The notes: generated from the sequence alone by a model not told the origin. 64,000 nt of DNA from Flaviaestuariibacter flavus (GCF_004337505.1 NZ_SJZI01000002.1:166379-230378); one strand, 5' to 3'. Shown: positions 18,682 through 26,933, numbered from the stretch's first letter. Numbers and translations: made by a program.

Positions 18682-18849
18682 GTCTTGGTGTTTGACGGTA
18701 CCAATCCGAAAACTGTGCCGCCACCCGCACCCCATCCGGTGGCCTCCGCCGGTGGGAGGCGCTAACAGGGCGAAAGCAGCTTAACAAACCTTTGCCGATA
18801 TTTTTTCCCGTTTTGCCGACAAGAATTATCCCCTCACCCCGGGCCGGCG

Positions 18850-18857
18850 TAACTTTG
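18850..18857 (+). promoter_or_regulatory. -7 box of small membrane protein gene
   Basis: TAACTTTG is an exact TAnnTTTG match, 38 nt before the ATG at 18895. No TTTG is found at the normal -33 spacing. Confidence 0.45.
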
Positions 18858-18894
18858 GCGCGTCGCTTAAATGCCTCGTGTAAAATCCTGCATC

Positions 18895-19077
18895 ATGAAA
18901 AAGTACTTCTCGGAAAAGAATGCGCTGACGGTTATGGTTTGCCTTTTCTGTTTCATCAGTTTCGTCATCGCGCTTGCCGTAAAGCAGTCGCTCTGGGAGA
19001 GCATCGCCTTCGCCCTTGCTTTCAGCTTTGCCGTGGAAACGCTTTGCCACCGCACCCGTGAAAATCAACGTTCCTGA
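18895..19077 (+). CDS. Small hydrophobic membrane protein, 60 residues
   Basis: MKKYFSEKNALTVMVCLFCF starts a 60-residue protein with two hydrophobic stretches (about 11-28 and 35-48). Family unknown. An upstream in-frame ATG at 18871 is possible, but the shorter form has a more usual N-terminus and suits the promoter at 18850. A strong bidirectional terminator follows at once. Confidence 0.55.
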   Translation: MKKYFSEKNALTVMVCLFCFISFVIALAVKQSLWESIAFALAFSFAVETLCHRTRENQRS

Positions 19078-19090
19078 TTTCTTTAAATAG

Positions 19091-19131
19091 AAAAAGGAAA
19101 GCCGCCCATTTCGGGGCGGCTTTCCTTTTTT
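19091..19131. terminator. Bidirectional terminator
   Basis: AAAAAGGAAAGCCGCCC / GGGCGGCTTTCCTTTTT: a 17-bp stem with a six-base loop, poly-A on the left and poly-T on the right. It serves the small membrane protein gene (+) and the convergent lipoprotein gene (-). Confidence 0.92.
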
Positions 19132-19144
19132 CACACCGGCCGTA

Positions 19145-19927
19145 TCAATGAACCTGGTAGCTCTGTAATTCCGAGTTGGTACGGATATCCTGGGTGCCGG
19201 AAGTAGCGTTGGAGCGGATCGCGATCACACCCACGCCTTTCGCGGAAAAGAAATTATAGCGGCCGGCAACCCCGATGAACGGGTAGCTGAGCTCAAAGTA
19301 GGAATGGATCACCTGGCGGTAGGTAATGCCATTGAGGGTCATGGTAAGATCCCGCGCAACCACCTGGCCATTGATGGTACCGGTGATCCCGTTCGGCGTT
19401 CCGGCAACCGAGGTCCACGTTGTACCCACCGGTGCATCCTTGAGGTAAAAGAAATCCATCGGACCAACGTTGGGAACCCATACGGCGTAGTGGTAGTCGG
19501 TTGTGTTGTGCATGTAATAAAGCGTATCAACACCGGTCGGGTTGGGTACTGTGGAAGTAAGCGACAGACCCGTAAAAGTCGACCCGTTGAGCGTGCGTGT
19601 ACGGGTGGAAACGGTTTGCGTGGAGCTGCCACCTGACGCTGAATCCCGGAACTTCCAGGTATTGGTGAGCACGAGCGGCATATAGCTCGAATCTGTGACC
19701 GTCGTGCTGCCGCCGCCGCCCGATCCGCCTGTGCCGCCCGATCCGCCTGTGCCGCCCGACCCGCCGCTGCCACCACTCCCGCCCGTACCGCCGGAGCCGC
19801 CACCGGGAGGCGTTACCGGTACTACCGGGTTGTTATTGGTCGTTGTAGGGTTCGGATCTAAAACTTCTTTCTGGCAGGCCACCAGGGATAAAAGCAGCAG
19901 TACGCCAAAAATAGAGCGGGTGTTCAT
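19145..19927 (-). CDS. Lipoprotein with Gly-Ser-Thr-rich linker
   Basis: Lipoprotein of 260 residues: MNTRSIFGVLLLLSLVACQKE gives the signal and lipobox Cys. A Pro/Thr/Asn spacer is followed by a low-complexity linker of GGSGGTGG units (about residues 43-75), then a beta-rich C-terminal domain of about 180 residues. I recognise no catalytic motif. The shape, an anchored domain on a flexible glycine tether, fits a surface or periplasmic protein. The frame is open ten codons further, but ATG 19927 is right for the signal peptide. Confidence 0.7.
   Translation of the reverse strand: MNTRSIFGVLLLLSLVACQKEVLDPNPTTTNNNPVVPVTPPGGGSGGTGGSGGSGGSGGTGGSGGTGGSGGGGSTTVTDSSYMPLVLTNTWKFRDSASGGSSTQTVSTRTRTLNGSTFTGLSLTSTVPNPTGVDTLYYMHNTTDYHYAVWVPNVGPMDFFYLKDAPVGTTWTSVAGTPNGITGTINGQVVARDLTMTLNGITYRQVIHSYFELSYPFIGVAGRYNFFSAKGVGVIAIRSNATSGTQDIRTNSELQSYQVH
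19697..19806 (-). repeat. Short tandem repeat coding Gly-Gly-Ser/Thr
   Basis: Repeated 9-nt units of the type GGCGGCACA or GGCGGATCG (coding strand), about ten copies, encode the GGS/GGT linker. Near-identical neighbouring units make replication slippage and length variation between strains likely. Confidence 0.7.
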
Positions 19928-19979
19928 GTGCGTTTGGTTGAACACCGAAGGTAGCAAAGCGGGCCGGTATTCCCCGGCA

Positions 19980-20933
19980 TTAGTCGCGAAACTCCTGTGC
20001 GATCATCAACCCGTAGAGGCCGCCGTCGAGCACGCCGATCCCGACACGGCCAAAGCCATTATGGAGAATATTGGCCCGGTGCCCCGGCGAATTCATGAGG
20101 CCGCGGTGGCAGATCAGGAGGGTCTGGCCCAGGGCGAGGTTCTCCCCTGCCGTCAGAAAGCGCACGTTGGCCGCCCCCATCCGGTCGAAGGGGTCTTTTT
20201 TCTCGGGAGTATAGTGCGAGAAATAGCCGCGGGCGAACATATCGCGGGCATGCGCGCGGGCAACAGCGGTCATTTCGGGATCGGCTTTGAGCGGTGCCAA
20301 TCCGGCCTTTGCCCGCTCCTCGTTCACCAGCTCGAGCATCCGTGCCTCCAGGTCCGTGCGGGTCTTCGGGTCTTTCACGGTGAAGTGCAGCTTCACGGTC
20401 TCATTGGGCGCTACCTCGGTACCCACATGGGTCATGCTGCGGCGGATAGCATCGTCGAAGATGGGCGCGAGCCGGCGGTTGGCCCACTCGGCTTCGTTTG
20501 AGAGAAGGCCGGCAATATTACTTTTCTGCGTGGCTGCCGACAGGGTTTCGGAAATGGGTACCGTAAGCAAAAGCCCGGCAAGCAGGGTGGCATAAATGGC
20601 GCCGTTGATCAGCCCCGGTAGGAGCCCCAGGGCCCGGTTGACCGGCTTGCGGTCGAAGGACCGGAACCGCTCCAGGATCCGGTTGGTGACCCAGCTGCTC
20701 ACGAGGCGAACGGCCAGCACAATGATAATAAAGCTCAGTGGCTGCAGCCAGATGCCGATACCCGGAATAAACCGTTCGAGAATCACTGCCAGCGCCGGGT
20801 AAGCCAGGTAACCGGTAAAAAGGCTGAGCGTCCAGCCCAACAACTCGAGGGCGCCAACGAGAAAACCCCGCTGGAAGCCCGACCAGACGGCCGCTGCCAC
20901 GACTAAGACCAGGATGATGTCGACAAGGTTCAT
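19980..20933 (-). CDS. CvpA-family membrane domain fused to CAP/SCP domain
   Basis: Fusion of 317 residues. The N-terminal 160 form a CvpA-type region with four membrane segments (MNLVDIILVLVVAAAVWSGF; LAVRLVSSWVTNRIL). The C-terminal part from about 190 is a CAP/SCP (PR1-like) domain with MLELVNEERAKAGLAPL, ARAHARDMFARGYFSHYTP and the closing motif HRANILHNGFGRVGIGV. The histidines of the CAP cavity (H in RAHARDM, SHY, PGHRANIL) are present. The CAP domain should face the periplasm. Its role is unknown. ATG 20933 starts at the first membrane helix; the open frame beyond begins with TTG. Confidence 0.88.
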   Translation of the reverse strand: MNLVDIILVLVVAAAVWSGFQRGFLVGALELLGWTLSLFTGYLAYPALAVILERFIPGIGIWLQPLSFIIIVLAVRLVSSWVTNRILERFRSFDRKPVNRALGLLPGLINGAIYATLLAGLLLTVPISETLSAATQKSNIAGLLSNEAEWANRRLAPIFDDAIRRSMTHVGTEVAPNETVKLHFTVKDPKTRTDLEARMLELVNEERAKAGLAPLKADPEMTAVARAHARDMFARGYFSHYTPEKKDPFDRMGAANVRFLTAGENLALGQTLLICHRGLMNSPGHRANILHNGFGRVGIGVLDGGLYGLMIAQEFRD

Positions 20934-21087
20934 TGGGGTGTTTTGTAGGCCAGCATACGCCCTTATAGACAAAATAAGATGCCAGAAAGGTTTTACGAGT
21001 TGGGATTTTGGATATTAAATGAATAGGGCGGCGTGCAGCACTTACGCGGAGAACCGGATCATAAAAACAGGACGGAAACCCCCGGTT

Positions 21088-22686
21088 TCATTGCGGCAAC
21101 ACGATCCGGAAGGTTGCGCCCTGCCCCGGCCCGGAAGACGCTTCGATCCGGCCTCCGTGGTTTTCCACCACCTTCCGGCAGATGGCCAGTCCGAGACCGG
21201 TGCCCTCGTAATCCTTGTGGCTGTGCAGACGGTTAAAGAGCCCGAAAATCTTTTCGGAATAATGGGCGGGGAAGCCGATCCCGTTGTCGGAAAAAAGCAG
21301 CTGGAGCGCCGGCAGGACGCCGGCCGCACGCCCGGGCATCGGCACCTCGATGTGTTGGTGGCTGATCGAAATTACCGGCGGCACGCCGGGCCGGGCGAAT
21401 TTCAAAGAATTGCTAAGCAGGTTCTGGAACAGCTGGCGGAACTGGAACGGTACCACCGTAGCCTCGGGCAAGCCGTCGGAGCTGATCATGGCGCCGGTTT
21501 CCCGGATCCGCGATTCGAGTACTTCGCGTACCTCGTCGAGGATGCGTTCCAGCGACACCAGCTGCGGTTCCTGCTGCTGGTTGAGCGAGGAAAAGGCCAG
21601 GATATCTTCGATGAGCAGGCGCATCCTGCGGGCAGCATCCATAATGCGCTCGAGGTGCCTGCGTGCTTCTTCCGACCACTCCCCCGCACGGGCGCTTTCC
21701 AGCAGGCCGGTGTAGAGCACGATCTTGCGTAGCGGCTCCTTCAGATCGTGCGACGCCACGGACGCGAATTGCTGGAGCTCTTCGTTTGAGTGCTCGAGCT
21801 CGAGTGTTTTGAGGAGCAGGGTTTCTTCCATCCGCTTGCGTTCCGAAACGTCCTGGATGACGCCTACCATCCTTTCGGGCCCGTTCGGCCCGCTGTGCAC
21901 CACGCCGCGGGCCCACACCGTTCGCTGGCTGCCGTCGGGACGCAGAAAGCGAAACTCGCATTGCAGGCTGCCCGATACAAATGCTTCGGCGATCGCGTTG
22001 CGCAGGAGACCGCTGTCATCGGCATGCACGCGCTCGATGAATTCGGCAAGGGGCATCTGCGCATCGTTCCCCAGGATCTTCCGCAACTCGGGGCTGCTGT
22101 CGCTGACTTCGTTCACGATATCCCAGTCGAAAGAGCCGAGCCGGGCAAGTGCCTCGGCCTCCAGCAGCTGGTCTTCGCGCCGCGAAATGCGGGCCCGCAG
22201 CAGGTCGATAAAGGTGATCATGGAGGAAGTGTTATACCCCATGAAGAGCCGGTCGATCTCGCCGGCGGTTTCCACCGCGGTGCGGAGGTCGGAAGTGAAA
22301 TCGGGGATGAATTGGCGGAGCCCTTCTGCCCGGATGAAATTGAGTAGCGTGATATCTTCTACAATAACATCGCTATAGTCGACGATGCTCAACTCGTTGG
22401 CTACCCAGCGCATTACGGACGCATTGAGGAACTCAAATATTTTGCCCGCGGCAAGGGCTCCGAGAAAGTCACCGGAAGATTTTTCGGTTAAAGCCAGCAG
22501 CTCCCCGGGACCGTATTTTGAAAGGTGGCGGAGCAAGGGCAGGTTGAGCTGCACGGAGCGTTGGTATTGGTGGCGAGCAAATTCGGAAAGACGGCCGTCG
22601 AGGATCAGCGCCGCCAGACCATGCAGGTGCCGGAACCCGTACATGCCCGGGTACGCTTCATAGATCGACTGCCCTGAAGCCTGCAT
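21088..22686 (-). CDS. PAS-domain sensor histidine kinase
   Basis: Soluble histidine kinase of 532 residues. Residues 1-170 form an all-helical N-terminal sensor region that I cannot name (YEAYPGMYGFRHLHGLAALI...). A PAS/PAC domain follows (about 180-290, ending GVIQDVSERKRMEE), then HisKA with ASHDLKEPLRK (phospho-His) and HATPase_c with NLLSNSLKFA (N box), FSDNGIGF (G1) and YEGTGLGLAI (G2). No membrane segment is visible, so it should sense a cytoplasmic signal. No response regulator is adjacent. ATG 22686 is used; the frame opens eight codons earlier with TTG. Confidence 0.9.
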   Translation of the reverse strand: MQASGQSIYEAYPGMYGFRHLHGLAALILDGRLSEFARHQYQRSVQLNLPLLRHLSKYGPGELLALTEKSSGDFLGALAAGKIFEFLNASVMRWVANELSIVDYSDVIVEDITLLNFIRAEGLRQFIPDFTSDLRTAVETAGEIDRLFMGYNTSSMITFIDLLRARISRREDQLLEAEALARLGSFDWDIVNEVSDSSPELRKILGNDAQMPLAEFIERVHADDSGLLRNAIAEAFVSGSLQCEFRFLRPDGSQRTVWARGVVHSGPNGPERMVGVIQDVSERKRMEETLLLKTLELEHSNEELQQFASVASHDLKEPLRKIVLYTGLLESARAGEWSEEARRHLERIMDAARRMRLLIEDILAFSSLNQQQEPQLVSLERILDEVREVLESRIRETGAMISSDGLPEATVVPFQFRQLFQNLLSNSLKFARPGVPPVISISHQHIEVPMPGRAAGVLPALQLLFSDNGIGFPAHYSEKIFGLFNRLHSHKDYEGTGLGLAICRKVVENHGGRIEASSGPGQGATFRIVLPQ

Positions 22687-22767
22687 TTTAACGCTGTTAT
22701 CCGGATTCAATGAAAAGCGATTGATGGCGTTTGTTCAAAAAACTATTCCACGCCCTTATTTTGCGGC

Positions 22768-23235
22768 ATGCGTACCAGTGCCGGCATCCTGCTTTACCGT
22801 GGCGCCGTGGCTGCCCTGGAGTTCTTCCTGGTGCATCCGGGCGGCCCCCTCTGGGCTGGCCGCGACGGAGGCGCCTGGACGATCCCGAAGGGTGAGTTCA
22901 CGGCACCGGAGCTGCCCCTGGCCGCGGCAAGACGCGAGTTTTTCGAGGAAACCGGCTTTAAGGTCAGCGGGCCTTTTATTGAGCTGGGCACGATCCGGCA
23001 AAAGGCGGGCAAGCTGGTGCATGCCTGGGCGGCTGCCGGCGACCTCGACCCGGAGGCCATCCGCTCCAACACCTTCCGCACCCAATGGCCGCCGCGCTCC
23101 GGCAAGTGGATCTCGGTGCCCGAGATCGACAAAGCCGGCTGGTTTTTCTATGAAGAAGCCGCGCGGCTCATAAACCCGGCCCAGGTGGCCTTCCTGGATA
23201 CGCTCCTGCAACAACTAGCCAATCCGAACGCTTGA
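22768..23235 (+). CDS. Nudix hydrolase
   Basis: Nudix protein of 155 residues with an intact Nudix box: G, then EFTAP, E, then LPLAAAR, REFFEETGF, matching GX5EX7REUXEEXGU. The N-terminus RTSAGILLYR and the segment GGAWTIPKGEF resemble diadenosine-polyphosphate or nucleotide-sugar hydrolases of the NUDIX/MutT type; the substrate cannot be read from sequence. A TATTTTG stretch four bases upstream of the ATG may be a -7 box. Its stop overlaps the start of the TauE-type gene, so the two are translationally coupled. Confidence 0.9.
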   Translation: MRTSAGILLYRGAVAALEFFLVHPGGPLWAGRDGGAWTIPKGEFTAPELPLAAARREFFEETGFKVSGPFIELGTIRQKAGKLVHAWAAAGDLDPEAIRSNTFRTQWPPRSGKWISVPEIDKAGWFFYEEAARLINPAQVAFLDTLLQQLANPNA

Positions 23236-24011
23236 ACGAAATTACCCTTCAGATTATCCTGCTCTGTGCGGCCGCCTTTGCCGCAGGTTTTATTGATGCG
23301 ATCGTGGGCGGCGGCGGTCTTATCCAGACCCCGCTTAGCTTCGTGGTACTCGGCGCCCAACCGGCGGCGGCGATCCTGGCCACGGTCAAGATTCCCTCTT
23401 TCTGCGGAACCGCGATGGCCACACGCCAGTACCTGCGCCAGGTGCGCATCCGCTGGCCATTGGCTGTTGTCAGCACCGCCACGGCATTCTTTGCATCCTT
23501 CGGCGGGTCGCTCCTGCTGACACGGGTGCCCAATGTGCACTTCAAGCCCATCATGTTGGTGGTGCTCATCGGTGTTGCGATTTATACGTTTGTCAAAAAA
23601 GATTTCGGCCAGCGGCCCGCACGCGATGTTCCTTTTCCTGTGCAAATACGGGCGGCGGTATTGAGCTCGCTCCTGCTCGGCTTTTACGACGGCTTTATCG
23701 GTCCGGGCACGGGTTCCTTCCTCATCATGGCCTTTATCCTGGTCATCGGCTTCGACTTTCTGCAGGCTTCGGCACATGCCAAGCTTACAAACCTGGCCAC
23801 CAACCTCGGGTCCATCACGCTTTTTCTCATCAAAGGCAAGATCCTTTGGGCTTTCGCCCTCCCGATGGCGGCGGCCAATGCCTGCGGCGGCTACCTCGGC
23901 GCGCGGCTTGCAATAGCAAAAGGAAACCGTTTTATCCGCGTGCTCTTCCTGGTGGTAGTACTCGGCACCTTGTTGCGCTTCGCCTACGACGTGTTCCGCG
24001 GATTTTTATAA
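23232..24011 (+). CDS. TauE/SafE family anion exporter
   Basis: Polytopic membrane protein of 259 residues with about eight hydrophobic segments and the TauE/SafE signature AGFIDAIVGGGGLIQTPL near the N-terminus, repeated in part as FYDGFIGPGTGSFLIMAFI. Family members are proposed to move sulfite, sulfonates or other organic anions. The start is probably TTG at 23232: no ATG precedes the first conserved helix, and TTGA places the start over the Nudix stop codon. The coupling to Nudix suggests co-expression, not a known pathway. Confidence 0.88.
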   Translation: MNEITLQIILLCAAAFAAGFIDAIVGGGGLIQTPLSFVVLGAQPAAAILATVKIPSFCGTAMATRQYLRQVRIRWPLAVVSTATAFFASFGGSLLLTRVPNVHFKPIMLVVLIGVAIYTFVKKDFGQRPARDVPFPVQIRAAVLSSLLLGFYDGFIGPGTGSFLIMAFILVIGFDFLQASAHAKLTNLATNLGSITLFLIKGKILWAFALPMAAANACGGYLGARLAIAKGNRFIRVLFLVVVLGTLLRFAYDVFRGFL

Positions 24012-24083
24012 AAAATTTCTAACCTATCATGAAAAAGCGGACGCGTTTGCGTTCAATTTTGCAGGCTATCATTCCCCACTCAT

Positions 24084-24986
24084 ATGACCAGATCCCTTTC
24101 CCTCGCTCTCCTGCTCGCCGCCGGCCTCGCAGCCTGCAATGGCACCGATGCCGGTAAGAATGCCGCTGACAGCACACGAACTACCGCCGTGCGCGACACC
24201 GCTACCGGCACCAAGCCGGTGGTGGTCGCCACTGATCGTCCCATTGCCGATGCCGCGACCATCATGGCGCGCAAGCAGGTGCCCGTGCTCTGCTACCACC
24301 ATATCTACGACGTCCCGAAGGCTACGCGCGAATACGACGTTACGGCCAACGAGTTCCGCAATCAGCTGAAAATGCTGCACGACAGCGGCTACCATAGCGT
24401 ACTGCCGGATCAGCTCTACAACTACCTGGCTTTCGGCGACCCGCTCCCCGACAAGCCTTTCATGCTCACTTTCGATGATACTGACGAGGAGCAATTCTCT
24501 ATCGCCAAACCCGCGATGGACAAATATGGCTTTAAAGGCGTCTATTTCATTATGACGATCTCCATCGGCCGTCCCCGCTACATGACCAAGGAGCAGATCC
24601 GCCAGCTGGCCGACGAGGGGCATGCTGTTGAAAGCCACACCTGGCGCCACGACCGCGTAGATAAATACCTTACAACCCCGCACATCGACAAAGGCACGGG
24701 TAAGATGGTAGAAAACGACTGGGACCTGCAGCTTGGCGTTCAGCGCAAGAAGCTCGAGGATATCAGCGGCAAGCCAATCCACTACTTTGCCTATCCCTTC
24801 GGAATCTGGAGCAAGGAAGGCATCCCCGAGCTCAAGAAGCGCGATATCCGCATGGCCTTCCAGCTGTCAACCAAGCGCGACTCCCTGGAGCCGCTGCACA
24901 CCGTGCGCCGGATCATTGTACCGCCCACCTGGTCGGCGGAAGGCCTGCTGAAGGTGATGCGTACGAGCTTCGACGGACGCCGGTAA
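24084..24986 (+). CDS. Polysaccharide deacetylase family lipoprotein
   Basis: Carbohydrate esterase family 4 (NodB-like) protein of 300 residues with a lipoprotein signal (LLLAAGLAACNG). Motif 1 is LTFDDTDEEQ, carrying the catalytic and metal Asp pair; motif 2 is ESHTWRHD, with the two metal histidines; motif 3-like is HYFAYPFG. Such enzymes remove N-acetyl groups from peptidoglycan or other glycans; the substrate here is unknown. A long-stem terminator follows at 25006-25062. Confidence 0.9.
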   Translation: MTRSLSLALLLAAGLAACNGTDAGKNAADSTRTTAVRDTATGTKPVVVATDRPIADAATIMARKQVPVLCYHHIYDVPKATREYDVTANEFRNQLKMLHDSGYHSVLPDQLYNYLAFGDPLPDKPFMLTFDDTDEEQFSIAKPAMDKYGFKGVYFIMTISIGRPRYMTKEQIRQLADEGHAVESHTWRHDRVDKYLTTPHIDKGTGKMVENDWDLQLGVQRKKLEDISGKPIHYFAYPFGIWSKEGIPELKKRDIRMAFQLSTKRDSLEPLHTVRRIIVPPTWSAEGLLKVMRTSFDGRR

Positions 24987-25005
24987 ACACCAGCTCTTTT
25001 CTGGT

Positions 25006-25062
25006 AGCCGGGAGCGGTTCTGCGGGTGATTAAAGCCCTGCCGGACGGCTCCCGGCTTTTTC
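25006..25062 (+). terminator. Terminator of deacetylase gene
   Basis: AGCCGGGAGC / GCTCCCGGCT is a perfect 10-bp stem around a 32-nt loop and is followed by TTTTTCTT. The loop is unusually long and holds a smaller inverted pair (GCGGG with CCTGC). Confidence 0.8.
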
Positions 25063-25098
25063 TTGCCCTGCTGGCATGTTTGTTTTGTATGCTGATGC

Positions 25099-25281
25099 AT
25101 GTATCCCGATCCCAAGGAAGAGCCTGAAAAGCAGCCCGTTCCGCCTTCCGAAACGGTCGCCAATGCCCATGCTGCCGGCGATGGCGCCCTCGAGCGCAGC
25201 GACGGCACCATAGAAGGCGGCACCGCAGGCCCCAACAGCCCGGAGCTGCATGCCGAAGACCAGGATCACAAACCTTACTAG
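25099..25281 (+). CDS. Small acidic hydrophilic protein, 60 residues
   Basis: MYPDPKEEPEKQPVPPSETV begins a proline-, glutamate- and glycine-rich sequence without hydrophobic core, probably disordered. Family unknown. It lies 12 nt upstream of the next small gene on the same strand, downstream of a strong terminator, so the pair may form its own unit. Confidence 0.4.
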   Translation: MYPDPKEEPEKQPVPPSETVANAHAAGDGALERSDGTIEGGTAGPNSPELHAEDQDHKPY

Positions 25282-25293
25282 AAAGTATTTATC

Positions 25294-25518
25294 ATGGAGC
25301 ACCTGTTCAAGACCCAGTTGACGATCGAAGGCCAGAGCCGGAATTACGATGTTTTCTTTAATGAAAACGATTACCATTTCGCCCCGCTCGATGGAGCCGG
25401 GCCCGAGGTGCTGCTCCGCCGCGAGCACGACGAATGGCACCCGGTGTCGACCACCGACCCGGCCCTGAATGAAGCCTGCATCGGGCTGCTGGAAACCTAC
25501 CTGTTGTCGCAACACTGA
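25294..25518 (+). CDS. Hypothetical small protein, 74 residues
   Basis: MEHLFKTQLTIEGQSRNYDV begins a small soluble protein with alternating strand pattern (YDVFFNENDYHFAPL) and a C-terminal helix (EACIGLLETYLLSQH). It resembles uncharacterised short proteins seen in Bacteroidota genomes, but I cannot name a family. Composition is that of a folded protein. Confidence 0.5.
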   Translation: MEHLFKTQLTIEGQSRNYDVFFNENDYHFAPLDGAGPEVLLRREHDEWHPVSTTDPALNEACIGLLETYLLSQH

Positions 25519-25697
25519 GCGGGCGTTTTGTTACCCACTTTTTCCGCAAACTCCACAAAACCAGGCTTCCGGAAGGCGCCTCAAAAGTGACTTCACTCAT
25601 CGGTTGCGGCGGGATGACCACGTTCCGTACCTTTTTTTTCCACGACAGCGGGACTGGAATAGTGTTTGGATTTCAATTGAGTATAAAATGATGTGTT

Positions 25698-25841
25698 ATG
25701 TTCCCCGTGTGGTTTTTTATACTCTTACTCGTACTGATCTCCTACTTGCTCTATATCACCCGGCCCACGGAAGATTCGATCGTGGTGCAGGGAAAGAACC
25801 ACCTCCGCAGATTGCAGGAGGCCTGGTTCCGCCGCTCGTAG
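25698..25841 (+). CDS. Predicted 47-residue single-pass membrane protein
   Basis: ATG 25698 opens a 47-codon frame: MFPVWFFILLLVLISYLLYI, one clear membrane helix, followed by a charged tail with SIVVQGKNHLRRLQEAWFRRS. A hydrophobic helix followed by a basic amphipathic tail is unlikely by chance. The region (25519-25951) otherwise holds only promoter-like AT-rich DNA and a terminator. It is too short for usual gene-calling limits. Function unknown. Confidence 0.45.
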   Translation: MFPVWFFILLLVLISYLLYITRPTEDSIVVQGKNHLRRLQEAWFRRS

Positions 25842-25899
25842 TGCACAGCGCGAAAGCGTCTCTATAAATGGTTCCGCCATGCGGAGCACTTCTGACCAG

Positions 25900-25934
25900 A
25901 AAAAAGGCCGAGGCGGTAACGCTTCGGCCTTTTT
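25900..25934. terminator. Bidirectional terminator
   Basis: AAAAAGGCCGAGGCG-GTAA-CGCTTCGGCCTTTTT: a 15-bp stem with one G-T wobble and a four-base loop. It serves the minus-strand gene at 25952 and any transcript from the plus-strand small ORF. Confidence 0.9.
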
Positions 25935-25951
25935 CGTATCGATTCAGAGCA

Positions 25952-26155
25952 TCAGTCACGGCTGCGGCCGCGCGAGAGTGCCACCAGCAGCAGGATAAAT
26001 ACCGCCGCGCCGACGATCCACACGATCGGGTTGGAGTACCAGGCGTCGCCGCCCTTATGGGTGTTGATGTTTACATCCACGCTTTTCGTCCCATCCTGGG
26101 CCATGGCCATTGCCGACATAAATGCCAGCGCCACGGACAAATACATTTTTTTCAT
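25952..26155 (-). CDS. Small membrane protein with signal peptide, 67 residues
   Basis: Signal peptide MKKMYLSVALAFMSAMAMAQ, a short polar region (DGTKSVDVNINTHKGG), one membrane helix (NPIVWIVGAAVFILLLVALS) and a basic tail GRSRD. Probably an inner-membrane protein of N-out, C-in topology after cleavage. Family unknown. It lies 40 nt downstream of yggS on the same strand. Confidence 0.65.
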   Translation of the reverse strand: MKKMYLSVALAFMSAMAMAQDGTKSVDVNINTHKGGDAWYSNPIVWIVGAAVFILLLVALSRGRSRD

Positions 26156-26195
26156 ACAAATGTTTTCGGCACAGCTTCAAAAACGGGGCCACCGC

Positions 26196-26864
26196 TCAGT
26201 TGCGCGCACCGAAAAGAAGGGATCCGATCCGCACGAGGTTGCTGCCGGCAGCCAGGGCAAGCTGGTAATCGCCGCTCATGCCCATCGACAGGAGGTCAAA
26301 AAGGAGTCCCTCCGAAGTGCGGGCGGCATGCTGATCGAAAAGCGAGCGCAGGTAACGGAACTCCGCTCCTACCACATCTTTGTTGCCGGAAAAGGAGGCC
26401 ATCCCCATAAGTCCGCGGATGCGGACGCCGGGAAGCGGTTCCGCTTCGAAATTATTGAGCAGCCCACCGAGCTCACCCGCGTCAAGCCCGAACTTGGTTT
26501 CTTCCTGCGCAATATGTACCTGGAGCAGTACATCGATATTGCGGTTGTTCTTTACCGCTTGTTTCGACACCTCCCGGAGCAGCTTCTCACTGTCGATGCC
26601 ATGTATCAGGTGCACAAAGGGAACAATGTATTTCACCTTATTGCTCTGGAGGTGTCCGATGAAGTGCCAGCGGATATCCTGCGGAAGCTGCGGCACTTTG
26701 TCCACCAGTTCCTGCACGTAATTCTCACCAAAGTCGCGCTGGCCGAGACCGTAAAGAGCCTGGATGTCGGACGCCGGCTTTGTTTTGGAAACGGCTACCA
26801 GTGTGGCTCCGCTTTCAGCTAATTCCTCCCTTATCAGGTTATATGCAGCTACGTTGATCGCCAT
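26196..26864 (-). CDS. yggS: YggS/PLPBP family pyridoxal-phosphate homeostasis protein
   Basis: PLP-binding protein of 222 residues of the YggS/PROSC family: the PLP lysine lies in LVAVSKTKP (about residue 25), with the conserved DFGENYVQEL, WHFIGHLQSNKVK, HGIDSEKL and the C-terminal SMGMSGDYQLALAAGSNLVRIGSLLFG. These proteins buffer PLP and have no known catalytic reaction. ATG 26864 gives the normal N-terminus; the frame is open 15 codons further into the terminator of the upstream gene. Confidence 0.95.
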   Translation of the reverse strand: MAINVAAYNLIREELAESGATLVAVSKTKPASDIQALYGLGQRDFGENYVQELVDKVPQLPQDIRWHFIGHLQSNKVKYIVPFVHLIHGIDSEKLLREVSKQAVKNNRNIDVLLQVHIAQEETKFGLDAGELGGLLNNFEAEPLPGVRIRGLMGMASFSGNKDVVGAEFRYLRSLFDQHAARTSEGLLFDLLSMGMSGDYQLALAAGSNLVRIGSLLFGARN

Positions 26865-26868
26865 ACCC

Positions 26869-26876
26869 CAAAAATA
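26869..26876 (-). promoter_or_regulatory. -7 box of yggS, four bases before its ATG
   Basis: On the minus strand TATTTTTG matches TAnnTTTG and is separated from ATG by GGGT only. It is part of the T-run of the acyl-CoA dehydrogenase terminator at 26879-26906. Used as a promoter it would make a leaderless or nearly leaderless yggS transcript. Confidence 0.4.
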
Positions 26877-26878
26877 AA

Positions 26879-26906
26879 GTAAGGGTCGTGTTGAAACGAC
26901 CCTTAC
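26879..26906 (-). terminator. Terminator of acyl-CoA dehydrogenase gene
   Basis: GTAAGGGTCGT-TTCAAC-ACGACCCTTAC is a perfect 11-bp stem; on the minus strand it is followed by TTTATTTTT. It starts 28 nt after the stop codon. Confidence 0.9.
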
Positions 26907-26933
26907 CAATTAACTGATATCGTGGTTGACCAA

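Noticed and set aside
25006..25062. Riboswitch
   Set aside because: The long loop suggested one, but it follows a stop codon and ends in a T-run, so terminator is the simpler reading.
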